NCBI RefSeq assembly: GCF_900108515.1
Contig: NZ_FNWW01000002.1
Span: 124,001-188,000 of the forward strand
Source: Halobacillus karajensis
GTDB lineage: Bacteria > Bacillota > Bacilli > Bacillales > Halobacillaceae
DNA length: 64,000 nt
Reading direction: 5' to 3'
The position numbers and the translations under genes were made by a program. Numbering within the stretch: position 1 is the stretch's first letter; every line of letters starts with the position of its first letter. Positions 9,659 to 19,693 of the stretch are shown here, in pieces. The notes beneath the pieces are model-generated. The model was not told the DNA's origin and did not search any database. It saw nothing but the letters and a program-made list of their open reading frames with translations.

Positions 9659-9710
9659 ATTTTTATCGAAAATATTATAGGCTTTTTCATCAATGTTTTG
9701 GCTTGGGTTG

Positions 9711-9719
9711 CATAGAGTA
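9711..9719 (+). promoter_or_regulatory. Candidate sporulation (sigma-E/K type) -10 box for safA
   Basis: CATAGAGTA, 58 bases before the safA start codon, fits the sigma-E -10 pattern CATAnAnT and the sigma-K pattern CATAnnnTA. No clear -35 element is visible at the right spacing. The same CATAGA core precedes spoIVFA. Confidence 0.4.
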
Positions 9720-9776
9720 TTATGAAGCTATTATTGTCTTATTGTTTTTTAGAATTACAGGAAGGGAGTTGCAGAT

Positions 9777-10817
9777 GTGAGAATTCACATTGTACAAAAA
9801 GGAGATACACTTTGGAACATTGCCAAGAAGTATGGGGTCGACTTTGATCAGTTGAAATCCATGAATACCCAGCTTTCCAATCCTGATATGATTATGCCGG
9901 GTATGAAAATCAAAGTCCCTCAAGGTAAAAAGCAAGTGAAAAAAGAAGCTCCTAAGAAAGAAGCACCTAAACAAACAGCGCCTGCTCCTAAGAAAGAAGC
10001 ACCTATTCAACAGCCGTATAAAGATACGTCACCTAAACCAATTCCATCCATTAAAGAAGATGAAAAGAAACCAGTACCCAAAGGGCCTATGGAAAAACCG
10101 ATGAAGCCAATGCAGCCGATTAATATGAATATGCCGATTACGATGCCAAGTATTGATCAGCAAATGCAGAATTATTATACGACTTTCCATTTACCACAAA
10201 TGCCGATGCCCCAAAAGGAAGAGGAAGCGGAGCCTGAAGAGTCCCCGAAAGAAGAGGTAAAAGGGACAGAGATGGCCCCGATGCAACAACCGCAAATGCC
10301 TTATAGCCCTCCAATGCAACCAAAACTAGTGCATACAGATTTTTATTGCTGCCCGCCTCATCCAGTAATGATGCCGATGCACATGCCAATGCATCAGCAG
10401 CCAATGCCAATGCAGCAACCTATGCAGCAACCTATGCAGCAGCCAATGCCAATGCAACAGCCAATGCACATGATGGACGATGAATCAGAGGATGATTTGG
10501 TCCAAGGCATGCAAGCAGCGGGAGATTGCGGTTGTGGAGGAGGAAAGCAGGAGCCGCAGGGACATGGACCCATGATGGGGCCATGGGGACACCCTCACCA
10601 CCATCACGGATACCAACAACCATGGCAGCAAGCTCCTTACGGAGGGATGCAGCCACCGATGGGATATGGAACTCAACAACCTCCACACATGGGATGGGGT
10701 CAACCACACCAAGGCTGGGGTCAGCCATCCCCTCAGCAGATGGGCCAGTGGAACCCGCAGCAAATGGACCAAGGGTTTCAGCAGCCTTGGAGGGACGATG
10801 ATGTAGATGAAAGCTGA
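9777..10817 (+). CDS. safA: Spore coat assembly protein SafA
   Basis: Inner-coat morphogenetic protein that localises to the cortex-coat interface. The N-terminal LysM domain (about 2-46, IHIVQKGDTLWNIAKKYGVD) binds peptidoglycan. A Lys/Pro/Ala linker (about 50-110) leads to a long Met/Gln/Pro-rich low-complexity region (about 198-233) and a His/Gln/Gly/Trp-rich tail with a CGCGGG patch. The start is GTG, with GGAAGGGAG about 8 bases upstream. N-terminal LysM distinguishes SafA from SpoVID, where LysM is C-terminal. A CotS-type kinase fold overlaps its 3' end. Length 346 aa. Confidence 0.88.
   Translation: MRIHIVQKGDTLWNIAKKYGVDFDQLKSMNTQLSNPDMIMPGMKIKVPQGKKQVKKEAPKKEAPKQTAPAPKKEAPIQQPYKDTSPKPIPSIKEDEKKPVPKGPMEKPMKPMQPINMNMPITMPSIDQQMQNYYTTFHLPQMPMPQKEEEAEPEESPKEEVKGTEMAPMQQPQMPYSPPMQPKLVHTDFYCCPPHPVMMPMHMPMHQQPMPMQQPMQQPMQQPMPMQQPMHMMDDESEDDLVQGMQAAGDCGCGGGKQEPQGHGPMMGPWGHPHHHHGYQQPWQQAPYGGMQPPMGYGTQQPPHMGWGQPHQGWGQPSPQQMGQWNPQQMDQGFQQPWRDDDVDES
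10371..10475 (+). repeat. Imperfect tandem repeat inside safA encoding MQQP units
   Basis: About 105 bases made of near-repeats of ATGCAGCAGCC/ATGCCAATG, encoding alternating MPM, MHQQ and MQQP units (residues about 199-233). Repeat number is likely to vary between strains by slippage. It is a coding low-complexity repeat, not an array with unique spacers. Confidence 0.75.
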
Positions 10818-11766
10818 ACATCGAATGGGCGATTCATACACGGATCGCCTTTTTCAATGGATGCAAATGGAAGAAGAGTTACCAATTGAGTATGAACGGA
10901 CGATTAAGCCTAAAGTTTATAAAGTACGCTATAAAGGGCGCCCTTTTATCCTGAAGGGATACCGTAGAATACATGTCATTGAACAACAAATCGAGTTTTT
11001 TGAGCATTGGAATTATGCCGGCAAAGTGGCGGCAAAACCAATTCCTTTTTACGATCGAGTTTATACAAAGAGTAAGCTCGGATGTGAGTGGGCATTATTT
11101 GAGCGGGTAGAGGGAAGGCATGCGGATTTTTCTCGGCACCGTGATCGGAAACAAGCAATACGTATTCTCCACCATTTTCACCGGACAACAAAAGGGATTG
11201 CGGTACTCTCGATCCCTAAAGATCCGCTTTATATAAAGTGGGAAAGGCGTTTAGAACAATTTGAAAATACAAAAGATATTTTTACTGATTTAAGACAAAG
11301 AGAGATGTTCAATGAAATACGTACATGTATGAGTAAACGTCTGGAGGAATTTACTGATCACCCATGGGGAGAGGTGGAGGAAAGGGCCTGGGAAAATCAT
11401 GAATGGCTTCACGGGGATGTCGCTCATCACAATTTTATGATTGATGGAGAGAAAAGAATTAAGATGATTGACTTCGACCTTTTGCACACAGGGCCCCACC
11501 TTTATGATTACATCCAGCTGGCTCAGCGCTTTCTCCCTTATGTTGAGCTAAGAAGGTCAACGCTGTTACAATATTTTACTCATCTTAAAGAGAGGGACAT
11601 ATGGTGGAAAGGGGTGTTGGTTCCGGCCGATATCTTAAGAGAGTGGTTATATGGTTATAGGCAGAGTATCAGAGAAGAAGCCTCGATGACACGCCAAATG
11701 AGAAAGCTGGAGAAATCTTGGGAGAACCGCAAGAAGTTTGTCCGTTATGCTGAACATATGCTATGA
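10807..11766 (+). CDS. CotS/YsxE-family spore coat protein with kinase fold
   Basis: A 319-residue protein of the aminoglycoside-phosphotransferase-like fold that includes B. subtilis CotS, CotI and YsxE. Kinase-like residues look intact: a candidate ATP lysine in RPFILKGYR, a catalytic-loop HGDVAHHNF with Asp and Asn, and a metal-binding IDFD in place of DFG. It overlaps safA by 11 bases, so it is probably co-expressed in the mother cell and incorporated in the coat. In B. subtilis the YsxE member sits beside spoVID, not safA. Substrate and activity are unknown. Confidence 0.8.
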   Translation: MKAEHRMGDSYTDRLFQWMQMEEELPIEYERTIKPKVYKVRYKGRPFILKGYRRIHVIEQQIEFFEHWNYAGKVAAKPIPFYDRVYTKSKLGCEWALFERVEGRHADFSRHRDRKQAIRILHHFHRTTKGIAVLSIPKDPLYIKWERRLEQFENTKDIFTDLRQREMFNEIRTCMSKRLEEFTDHPWGEVEERAWENHEWLHGDVAHHNFMIDGEKRIKMIDFDLLHTGPHLYDYIQLAQRFLPYVELRRSTLLQYFTHLKERDIWWKGVLVPADILREWLYGYRQSIREEASMTRQMRKLEKSWENRKKFVRYAEHML

Positions 11767-11800
11767 TTATAAATCATAGTGTGAAAGGATGAACAATCCA

Positions 11801-12538
11801 GTGGAACAAAAAGTTGAAAAACTCGTCACATGGCTACAGGAGCAAGTCAAACAAGCAAATGTTGAAGGGCTGCTAGTTGGGGTCAGTGGTGGAATTGACT
11901 CGGCAGTAGTAGCTAACTTGATTAAAAGAGCATGCCCTGAAAATTCTTTGGGCGTTATTATGCCTTGTAAAAGTCAGTCAGAAGACCAATCTCATGCGAA
12001 GAGTGTGGTAGAAGCATGTGACCTTCCTGTAACAACGGTAGATCTTACAAAAACACATGAAGTAATGTTTGCGACCATTAAGCAGCAACTGAAAGAAGCT
12101 GGTACGTTTGATGAAGAACAAGAAAAACTGGCCGATGCGAATTTGCGTGCTCGCTTAAGAATGAGTACATTATATACGATTGCAACAAATCATCAATACT
12201 TAGTTGTAGGAACAGATAATGCAGCAGAATGGTATACTGGATACTTCACGAAGTTTGGGGATGGCGGCGTTGACCTAGTTCCACTTGTTAATCTGACTAA
12301 AGGTGAAGTGAGAGAAATGGCTGAATACTTGGATGTTCCTGACGAGGTCATCCATAAACAGCCAAGTGCAGGTTTATGGGAAGGGCAGACAGATGAAAAT
12401 GAGATGGGAACGAGTTATGCTATGATTGATCGACATTTGAAAGGGGAAGAAATCCCTGAAGAAGATCGGAGAATCATTGAATCTCTGCACCAAAGATCTG
12501 CTCATAAACGTCAACTGCCACCTGCTCCTCCCAAATAA
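11801..12538 (+). CDS. nadE: Ammonia-dependent NAD+ synthetase
   Basis: Last step of NAD synthesis: deamido-NAD + ATP + NH3 to NAD. The PP-loop SGGIDSAVV, the TDNAAEWYTGYFTKFGDGG segment and the C-terminal GLWEGQTDENEMG loop identify it. There is no glutaminase domain, so ammonia is the nitrogen donor. I prefer the GTG at 11801 (245 aa): AAAGG (11784-11788) lies 12 bases upstream of it but directly abuts the in-frame ATG at 11789. The gene lies 34 bases after the coat kinase gene, inside a spore gene cluster, while B. subtilis has its de novo NAD genes between pheA and safA. Confidence 0.93.
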   Translation: MEQKVEKLVTWLQEQVKQANVEGLLVGVSGGIDSAVVANLIKRACPENSLGVIMPCKSQSEDQSHAKSVVEACDLPVTTVDLTKTHEVMFATIKQQLKEAGTFDEEQEKLADANLRARLRMSTLYTIATNHQYLVVGTDNAAEWYTGYFTKFGDGGVDLVPLVNLTKGEVREMAEYLDVPDEVIHKQPSAGLWEGQTDENEMGTSYAMIDRHLKGEEIPEEDRRIIESLHQRSAHKRQLPPAPPK

Positions 12539-12608
12539 ACTGGCGAATATTGACAGACTAAAACATTCTTCTTGCACCCATAGTAAGGGTAAAAAGGAGA
12601 ATGTTTTT

Positions 12609-13157
12609 ATGTGGAAAATAATAAGTATCATGATGTTAGCTTCTTTGCTGATGATTGCTTGTCAGCCAGAGGAAGTTCCTGAATCAAAGGAAGAAGACTC
12701 TCCCTATGAACCGCTGGGATATGCGGAAGATGGAGGCACAGAGCGGAGGGGGAATATTCCAATAGGAAAAGATAGTTATTTTAAACGTACAGCCGAAGAG
12801 GAACATAGAAAATCCAAGTACAACGAAACAAACCGATCTCACGATAATGATTTTAATAATGAAGATGCAATGGCTGTGGTCGATAAGGTGAATGAGTTAA
12901 AAGAGGTCACTACTACCCAGGCTTTTTCCACTGATGATCATATGTATGTGGCTGTTATGATTAACCCTTATGATCTTCGAGATGACTCCATACCTAAGAA
13001 AATCGAAGAGAAAGTAAGGGAAGTGTCCGATAAAAAACTGACGGTTTATACCAATAATAATGATTGGGATAATATGAAGAACTTTAACTCACGAGTTAAT
13101 TCTTCGGAGGCTCCTGAGCGCTTGAAAGAAAGGGTTCGTGAATTCTTTAATCAGTGA
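12609..13157 (+). CDS. YhcN/YlaJ-family sporulation lipoprotein (CoxA-like)
   Basis: A 182-residue lipoprotein: a signal peptide ending in LLMIAC, with Cys18 as the lipidation site, a charged low-complexity linker (about 20-85), then a YhcN/YlaJ-type domain (about 90-180). B. subtilis has the cortex protein CoxA of this family between safA and yebC, so this is the positional counterpart. AAGGAG lies nine bases before the ATG at 12609. The in-frame extension back to 12477 overlaps nadE, lacks a signal peptide and is not used. It probably acts in the forespore or cortex and is probably sporulation-specific. Confidence 0.8.
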   Translation: MWKIISIMMLASLLMIACQPEEVPESKEEDSPYEPLGYAEDGGTERRGNIPIGKDSYFKRTAEEEHRKSKYNETNRSHDNDFNNEDAMAVVDKVNELKEVTTTQAFSTDDHMYVAVMINPYDLRDDSIPKKIEEKVREVSDKKLTVYTNNNDWDNMKNFNSRVNSSEAPERLKERVREFFNQ

Positions 13158-13256
13158 TAATAAAGCTTACTTTTAAGAGTTAAGGGGATTATGATATATT
13201 AAAAAGTATTGAAGTACATTATATACAAAGATTTGCTTGGGAGAGGAGAATGTCCA

Positions 13257-14009
13257 ATGGCTGGCCATTCAAAATGGAGTAATATCAAGCACCGAAAAGG
13301 TGCTCAAGATGCGAAACGCGGGAAACTCTTCATGAAGCTTGCTCGTGAAATTTTTATGGCGGCGAAACAAGGAGGGGGCGATCAAGATACGAATCCAGCC
13401 CTTCGTTTAGCTGTAGATAAAGCAAGGTCCAATAATATGCCAAAAGATAATATTGATCGTGCTATTAAGAAAGCGACAGGAGATCTTGATGGCGTCAATT
13501 ATGAAGAATACACCTATGAAGGTTATGGTCCCGGCGGGGTGGCTGTTATGGTTAAAGTGTTGACAGATAATAAAAACCGTACAGCTGCCGACGTCCGTCA
13601 TGCCTTTAATAAAAATGAAGGTAATCTAGGGGAGAATGGCTGTGTAGCGTTCATGTTCAATCGCTCTGGTTATCTTGTCATCGATCGGTCCACCACGGAT
13701 GCTGATGAAGAAGAAATGATGCTTGAAGCTATTGAAGCAGGAGCAGAGGAAATGGAAACGACGGAAGAACAGTTTGAGATTTACACCAATCCTGAATCGT
13801 TTTCTGAGGTTAAGGAAGTTTTAGAAAGCCGTGGTTATGAGTTCAAAACTAGTGAAGTAACTATGATCCCTGAAACTTATACGGAGCTCGAAGAAGAAGG
13901 TGTAGAAAAAATGTTGAAATTAATTGACATGCTTGAAGACAATGACGATGTTCAAGAAGTCTATCACAACCTTGATGCGGATGAATCGATTCTGGAGAAT
14001 TTATCGTAA
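13257..14009 (+). CDS. yebC: YebC/PmpR-family regulator or translation factor
   Basis: Conserved 250-residue protein starting [23 protein letters not shown], the invariant family N-terminus. YebC-family proteins bind DNA in some species. More recent work links Bacillus members to relief of ribosome stalling at proline-rich stretches; which applies here cannot be read from sequence. The start at 13257 has GGAG 8-10 bases upstream, while the in-frame ATG at 13209 is not conserved. The position between the CoxA-like gene and bofC matches B. subtilis yrbC. Confidence 0.95.
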   Translation: MAGHSKWSNIKHRKGAQDAKRGKLFMKLAREIFMAAKQGGGDQDTNPALRLAVDKARSNNMPKDNIDRAIKKATGDLDGVNYEEYTYEGYGPGGVAVMVKVLTDNKNRTAADVRHAFNKNEGNLGENGCVAFMFNRSGYLVIDRSTTDADEEEMMLEAIEAGAEEMETTEEQFEIYTNPESFSEVKEVLESRGYEFKTSEVTMIPETYTELEEEGVEKMLKLIDMLEDNDDVQEVYHNLDADESILENLS

Positions 14010-14027
14010 ATCCCCTATTCCTATGAT

Positions 14028-14073
14028 AATAACTTCTGTTCCTGGACACACTAGGTGCAGAAGTTATTTTAAT
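14028..14073 (+). terminator. Terminator after yebC
   Basis: The 11-base stem AATAACTTCTG (14028-14038) / CAGAAGTTATT (14058-14068) is followed by TT and an AATT tract. Confidence 0.8.
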
Positions 14074-14089
14074 TAGGGGGGAACCTGTC

Positions 14090-14653
14090 ATGAATCGATG
14101 GGCATTGATTGTTGGTTTAGCGATCGGATTTGCCATGATCAGCTGGACGATCATTGATCAGACTCCACCGAAAACCGTCAAAGATATTACATCCCAGCGT
14201 ACCATACAAGTAAAAGAAGAAAATACTGTGAAAACACTAGTGAAACCCGAACCTTTGAAACTGACGGTAATTTTGAAGGAGCATTATATAGATGGAGTAA
14301 CGGAAACGACCAAAAAAGAGGAAACCATTTGGTCGATGATGGATTTTTGGGCTTCCTATGAGGAATGGACGCTTGAAGATCAACAGATGGACAGGGTAGT
14401 TTTTCAAAGAAAAGTGGAAGATATCTCCCCATTGACGAAACAACAAGGGTATTTCGGATTGACGGATGATGGCGAGTTAGCTGTATTCCAAGGGATGCCT
14501 AATGAAGGCAAAGTCATAGAGTCTTTTAAACCTGTTCCGATTAAGCCGTTAGAGTCGAAACGAGAAAGCGAGCTTAAGGATGGAATCAAAATTAAAAATT
14601 ACCGTCATTTTGAACAAGTCGTCCGGCAATATTCTGAACAAGATGAAGTGTAA
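14090..14653 (+). CDS. bofC: BofC, forespore checkpoint regulator of sigma-K activation
   Basis: Secreted forespore protein that, in B. subtilis, restrains the SpoIVB protease signal to the SpoIVFA/SpoIVFB complex. It has 187 residues, with an N-terminal membrane/signal segment (about 4-22). The family core is present: SMMDFWASYEEW (about 84-95), DISPLTKQQGYFGLTDDGELAVFQG (about 112-136) and a terminal FEQVVRQYS. Gene order yebC-bofC-ruvA resembles B. subtilis, where csbX intervenes between bofC and ruvA. A terminator follows. Its pathway partners spoIVFAB and sigK are also in this window. Confidence 0.9.
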   Translation: MNRWALIVGLAIGFAMISWTIIDQTPPKTVKDITSQRTIQVKEENTVKTLVKPEPLKLTVILKEHYIDGVTETTKKEETIWSMMDFWASYEEWTLEDQQMDRVVFQRKVEDISPLTKQQGYFGLTDDGELAVFQGMPNEGKVIESFKPVPIKPLESKRESELKDGIKIKNYRHFEQVVRQYSEQDEV

Positions 14654-14657
14654 AATG

Positions 14658-14697
14658 GGAAGAAACAGCCGCAGGGTAATGTGGCTGTTTTCTTCAA
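14658..14697 (+). terminator. Terminator after bofC
   Basis: Stem AAACAGCC (14663-14670) / GGCTGTTT (14683-14690) with flanking GAAG/CTTC pairing and a short T tract. Confidence 0.75.
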
Positions 14698-14793
14698 TTT
14701 ATGGGGAAACGGCTTTTGTTTCCAATGGGCGAACATGTGCTTGTATGTTACAATAGGAAGGATAGCAATAAAGGGTGGAGAGGGATTCTTACG

Positions 14794-15411
14794 ATGATTA
14801 GTTATGTGAAAGGACAATTAATGACACTCGATGAGGGGTCAATTACGATAGAAATAAGTGGGATCGGATATGAGGTGTTATGTGCCAATCCATTTCATTT
14901 TCAAGACTTTTTAAATAAGGAAGTGAAAGTACATACCTATCACTATATTAGGGAAGATAACCAGAGTTTATATGGATTTAAGAAAAAAGAGGACAAACAA
15001 CTATTTGCGCAATTACTAAATGTCTCTGGGATTGGGCCAAAAGGGGCCTTAGCAATTCTTGGAACAGTAAGTGTACCTGAATTTGTATCAGCAATTGAAC
15101 AAGAAGATGATAAATACTTAACCAAGTTCCCTGGTGTCGGTAAAAAAACAGCACGACAGATGATTCTTGATCTAAAAGGGAAGTTGGTTGTGTGGCTTCC
15201 TGATGAAGAGAATGAAGATACAATTTTCTATCAGGAAGATATCACGTCAAAACAGAAGCGAGCTTTATTGGATGATGCGATGGAAGCACTGAAGGCTTTG
15301 GGTTATACAGACAAAGAAGTGAAAATTGTTCGCAGCGAGCTTGAAAAAGCAAATCACAGCAAAGTAGATGATTATGTAAGACGTGGCCTTCAATTATTAA
15401 TGAAATCTTAA
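14794..15411 (+). CDS. ruvA: Holliday junction branch migration subunit RuvA
   Basis: Tetrameric junction-binding subunit that loads RuvB. Its 205 residues show the N-terminal OB domain (about 1-62, GYEVLCANP), the helix-hairpin-helix pair (VSGIGPKGALAIL and FPGVGKKTARQMI) and the C-terminal RuvB-contact domain (about 158-205). I chose the ATG at 14794, giving MISYVKGQLM, after GGAGAGG. The in-frame ATG at 14701 gives an unconserved extension. ruvB follows 15 bases later. Confidence 0.96.
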   Translation: MISYVKGQLMTLDEGSITIEISGIGYEVLCANPFHFQDFLNKEVKVHTYHYIREDNQSLYGFKKKEDKQLFAQLLNVSGIGPKGALAILGTVSVPEFVSAIEQEDDKYLTKFPGVGKKTARQMILDLKGKLVVWLPDEENEDTIFYQEDITSKQKRALLDDAMEALKALGYTDKEVKIVRSELEKANHSKVDDYVRRGLQLLMKS

Positions 15412-15426
15412 AGGGAGGAGGGATGA

Positions 15427-16431
15427 ATGGTGGAAGATCGCATGATATCAGGGGAACAGCAGGAGGCAGATCAAGAAATAGAGCTTAGTTTAAGACCTGA
15501 AACGCTGAAGCAGTATATTGGGCAGGATCAAGTGAAAAATAACCTGCAAATCTTTATTGAAGCAGCGAAAATGCGAAATGAGCCACTTGATCATGCATTA
15601 CTGTATGGTCCGCCAGGCCTCGGGAAGACAACCCTTGCGTCTATTATTGCGAATGAAATGGGTGTTCAGTTCCGTACGACAGCAGGCCCAGCTATAGAAA
15701 GAGCTGGTGATTTAGCGGCCATACTTTCTTCCTTAGAGCCTGGAGATGTTCTTTTTATTGATGAAATTCATCGCCTGCCTCGTTCTGTGGAAGAAGTTCT
15801 TTATCCAGCGATGGAAGATTTTTGTCTTGATATCGTGGTTGGATCAGGACCAAGTGCCCGCTCCGTACGACTTGATCTCCCCCCTTTCACGTTAGTAGGG
15901 GCTACTACAAGAGCAGGATTGCTTTCCGCCCCGTTGCGAGACCGTTTCGGGGTACATAGTCGATTGGATTACTATGATACAAAAGCCCTCTGCTCGATTG
16001 TTGAACGGACAGCAGAGATTTTCTCCGTAGAAATTGATTATGAAGCAGCCATAGAAGTGGCTCGTCGTTCTCGTGGTACGCCAAGAATTGCGAATCGCTT
16101 ATTGAAGAGGGTTCGTGATATTGCCCAGGTAAAAGGGGAAACAGTGATCAGTAAAGAAACGACTCAGGAAGCACTTGAAATGCTGCAAGTCGATGTAGAA
16201 GGATTAGATTTTATCGACCATAAATTACTAAAAGGAATTATGGACAGCTTTCAAGGAGGCCCAGTTGGGTTAGACACCATCGCTGCAACCATTGGTGAGG
16301 AATCACAGACAATAGAAGACGTATATGAGCCCTTTCTATTACAAATTGGTTATATTCAACGAACACCAAGGGGCAGAGTAGTGACGCCAAGAGCTTATGC
16401 CCACTTTAATAGGGAGGTGCCTGGCTCTTGA
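15427..16431 (+). CDS. ruvB: Holliday junction branch migration ATPase RuvB
   Basis: Hexameric AAA+ motor for branch migration, 334 residues. Walker [10 protein letters not shown], Walker [10 protein letters not shown], sensor GATTRAG and the C-terminal winged helix (about 255-330, [16 protein letters not shown]) are all present. An AGGAGG site lies five bases from the ATG. The stop codon overlaps the TTG start of the next small membrane protein by four bases. Confidence 0.97.
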   Translation: MVEDRMISGEQQEADQEIELSLRPETLKQYIGQDQVKNNLQIFIEAAKMRNEPLDHALLYGPPGLGKTTLASIIANEMGVQFRTTAGPAIERAGDLAAILSSLEPGDVLFIDEIHRLPRSVEEVLYPAMEDFCLDIVVGSGPSARSVRLDLPPFTLVGATTRAGLLSAPLRDRFGVHSRLDYYDTKALCSIVERTAEIFSVEIDYEAAIEVARRSRGTPRIANRLLKRVRDIAQVKGETVISKETTQEALEMLQVDVEGLDFIDHKLLKGIMDSFQGGPVGLDTIAATIGEESQTIEDVYEPFLLQIGYIQRTPRGRVVTPRAYAHFNREVPGS

Positions 16432-16625
16432 CGGGCTTCGGGAAAATCTTTATTGTAATAGGGATTGTGTTTATATTGGTCGGTGTATTATGGAGCCTTT
16501 TTGGTAAACTACCTGGTGACGTCAGTTTTAAGAAAGGGAATGTCACTTTTTATTTTCCGATCATGACTTCGATCATTGTAAGCATTATCCTTTCATTGTT
16601 TTTTTATTTCATCAGGAAATTTTGA
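16428..16625 (+). CDS. DUF2905 small membrane protein
   Basis: A 65-residue protein with two membrane helices (about 5-24 and 42-62) separated by a [18 protein letters not shown] segment that is characteristic of the DUF2905 family. The start is TTG, overlapping the ruvB stop (TTGA), with GGGAGGTG nine bases upstream. It lies between ruvB and queA. The function of the family is unknown. Confidence 0.88.
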   Translation: MTGFGKIFIVIGIVFILVGVLWSLFGKLPGDVSFKKGNVTFYFPIMTSIIVSIILSLFFYFIRKF

Positions 16626-16656
16626 TTTATTATACATTGCAGAATAGGGGATTCAC

Positions 16657-17682
16657 ATGGATATTAAGCAATATGACTTTGAATTGCCGGAAGAGCTGAT
16701 TGCTCAAGTTCCATTAGAGGATCGGACATCCTCACGCCTCATGATTTGTGATCGTCAGGAACAAACGATTGAGCACCGGCACTTTTCTCAGATTACCGAT
16801 TACTTAGTAGAAGGAGACTGCCTCGTACTGAATGATACGAAGGTTTTGCCAGCCCGACTTTATGGATCGAAAGAAGGGACTGGAGGGAAAGTTGAAGTTT
16901 TGCTTCTTCATCAAACAAAAGAAGACGAGTGGGAGGTTTTGGTTAAACCTGCCAAGAAAGTCAAAATTGGGACGAAAATAGTTTTCGGAGAAGGGAAGCT
17001 TGTGGCCGAATGTACGGATCTACAAGACCATGGCGGGCGTAAAGTGAGATTCGAGTATGAAGGTATTTTTCTTGAAGTGTTAGAGTCATTGGGAGAAATG
17101 CCCTTACCACCTTATATAAAGGAACAGCTTTCAGATAGAGATCGATACCAGACAGTCTATGCTAAAGAAGAAGGATCAGCTGCAGCTCCAACGGCCGGTT
17201 TGCACTTTACTAATGAATTACTAGATGAACTGCAGAATAGAGGCGTGGAGATTGCCTATTTAACCTTGCATGTCGGGCTGGGTACTTTCCGACCGGTCAA
17301 CGTGGATCAGATCGAGGAACACGATATGCACGCGGAGTTCTATCAGCTGAATGAGGATACAGCCACTCAGTTAAACGCAGTCAAAGACAGAGGCAGTCGA
17401 ATCATTTCTGTGGGCACCACTTCCACACGGACGCTTGAAACAATCATTCGTGATCATGGTATCTTTAAAGAAGCTAAGGGCTGGACGGATATCTTCATTT
17501 ATCCCCCACAACAGTTAAAAGCGATTGATGGATTGATTACAAACTTCCATTTACCGAAGTCCACCTTAATCATGCTAGTTAGTGCATTTGCTGGACGTGA
17601 CTTTATTTTAGAAGCCTATCAGGAAGCTGTAAAAGAAAGGTATCGATTTTTCAGCTTCGGAGACGCGATGTTCATTAAGTGA
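16657..17682 (+). CDS. queA: S-adenosylmethionine:tRNA ribosyltransferase-isomerase QueA
   Basis: Transfers and isomerises the ribosyl group of SAM onto preQ1 in tRNA to give epoxyqueuosine at the wobble position of GUN-decoding tRNAs. It has 341 residues and starts with [21 protein letters not shown]. Family stretches [23 protein letters not shown] and TTSTRTLE are present. It is followed by tgt, which inserts preQ1, so the two queuosine enzymes are adjacent, as in B. subtilis. Confidence 0.97.
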   Translation: MDIKQYDFELPEELIAQVPLEDRTSSRLMICDRQEQTIEHRHFSQITDYLVEGDCLVLNDTKVLPARLYGSKEGTGGKVEVLLLHQTKEDEWEVLVKPAKKVKIGTKIVFGEGKLVAECTDLQDHGGRKVRFEYEGIFLEVLESLGEMPLPPYIKEQLSDRDRYQTVYAKEEGSAAAPTAGLHFTNELLDELQNRGVEIAYLTLHVGLGTFRPVNVDQIEEHDMHAEFYQLNEDTATQLNAVKDRGSRIISVGTTSTRTLETIIRDHGIFKEAKGWTDIFIYPPQQLKAIDGLITNFHLPKSTLIMLVSAFAGRDFILEAYQEAVKERYRFFSFGDAMFIK

Positions 17683-17701
17683 GTTTTTAGGTCAAGAGTA
17701 A

Positions 17702-18853
<1,152 letters not shown>

Positions 18854-18868
18854 AAAGGGGGAACATAA

Positions 18869-19126
18869 ATGGATACATTAGTGGGGTTATTACCGATAAT
18901 TCTAATGTTTGTCATTTTCTATTTCCTATTGATTCGTCCACAGCAAAAGAAACAGAAACAAGTACAACAAATGCAGTCGGATCTTCAAAAGGGTGATAGA
19001 GTTATAACCATTGGAGGATTACACGGAACGATTCATGCTATAGATGAGGGTACACTTGTGATTACTGTACAAGATGGTACTCAAATGAAATTCGATCGTT
19101 CTTCTGTACGCGAAAAATTGAGCTAA
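18869..19126 (+). CDS. yajC: Preprotein translocase accessory subunit YajC
   Basis: Single-span membrane protein (85 aa) associated with SecDF and YidC in protein export. One N-terminal helix (about 4-22) is followed by RPQQKKQKQVQQM and a small cytosolic domain with the GDRVITIGGLHGTI signature. It is the last gene of the queA-tgt-yajC unit, and secDF lies about 5 kb downstream. A terminator follows directly. Confidence 0.95.
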   Translation: MDTLVGLLPIILMFVIFYFLLIRPQQKKQKQVQQMQSDLQKGDRVITIGGLHGTIHAIDEGTLVITVQDGTQMKFDRSSVREKLS

Positions 19127-19136
19127 TTGGAAACGC

Positions 19137-19168
19137 AATCCCGCTACATAAATGGTAGCGGGATTTTT
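19137..19168 (+). terminator. Terminator after yajC
   Basis: Stem AATCCCGCTAC (19137-19147) / GTAGCGGGATT (19155-19165) followed by T run; because A-rich sequence precedes it, it may also serve the convergent minus-strand gene. Confidence 0.88.
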
Positions 19169-19181
19169 CGCACTTAGGAAT

Positions 19182-19568
19182 TTATCTTTTCGCTGTCCCC
19201 CTCCGTGGCAGGTTCACCCCAATCATTCCACCAAGCCAGGCGGCAAGAAGTAATCCCCCGAAATAACTTAGCTGAGGCAGGGAAACCCATGCGTTCTCAA
19301 ATATAACTTGGAATAAGATCATGGCACTAACAAAAATCAGACCGGTCATTCCTCCAGATAGCCACCCCTTTTGTTCCCCTTTATAAGCAGCCAGCATTCC
19401 TCCGATGGCAAGAATGCTGATTCCGGCAACTAAAGCCATTTGATTAAGGGTCTCATACTCCATCCCCGTAAATTTGAGGAGGGCCGCTAATACTCCCGCA
19501 AATACAATCATCAAAATAAGAATAGACCCGATACCGTATCCCAAAACTCCTGATATTAACTTTTTCAT
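19182..19568 (-). CDS. yrzE: TIGR04086-family membrane protein (YrzE-like)
   Basis: A 128-residue protein with four predicted membrane helices and a basic C-terminus (LPRRGTAKR). Glycine-rich helices such as GYGIGSILILMIVFAG and GGLLLAAWLGGMIGVN fit the TIGR04086 family. B. subtilis yrzE also lies next to yajC. The gene is convergent with yajC and divergent from the following carrier gene. Its AGGAGGGATGAG-type ribosome binding site is strong. Function is unknown. Confidence 0.82.
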   Translation of the reverse strand: MKKLISGVLGYGIGSILILMIVFAGVLAALLKFTGMEYETLNQMALVAGISILAIGGMLAAYKGEQKGWLSGGMTGLIFVSAMILFQVIFENAWVSLPQLSYFGGLLLAAWLGGMIGVNLPRRGTAKR

Positions 19569-19693
19569 CTCATCCCTCCTTAATTAGCTTGTCACTTAAA
19601 CTATATGCATGAAATCTCTATAGATAGAAGTAGATATTTTCCGAAGGACTTGAATATGTATAAGTAAAGTCCGTCCAAAAAAGGGGAAGATCT

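Noticed and set aside
10371-10475. Possible CRISPR-like repeat array
   Set aside because: The repeats are short, imperfect, contiguous and in frame within safA; there are no unique spacers and no cas genes.
10432-10841. Long minus-strand open frames opposite safA
   Set aside because: They mirror the biased Met/Gln/Pro codons of safA, have no ribosome binding sites and resemble no known protein.
12477-12608. Longer start for the CoxA-like lipoprotein
   Set aside because: It overlaps nadE in another frame, and would bury the signal peptide and lipobox that follow the ATG at 12609.
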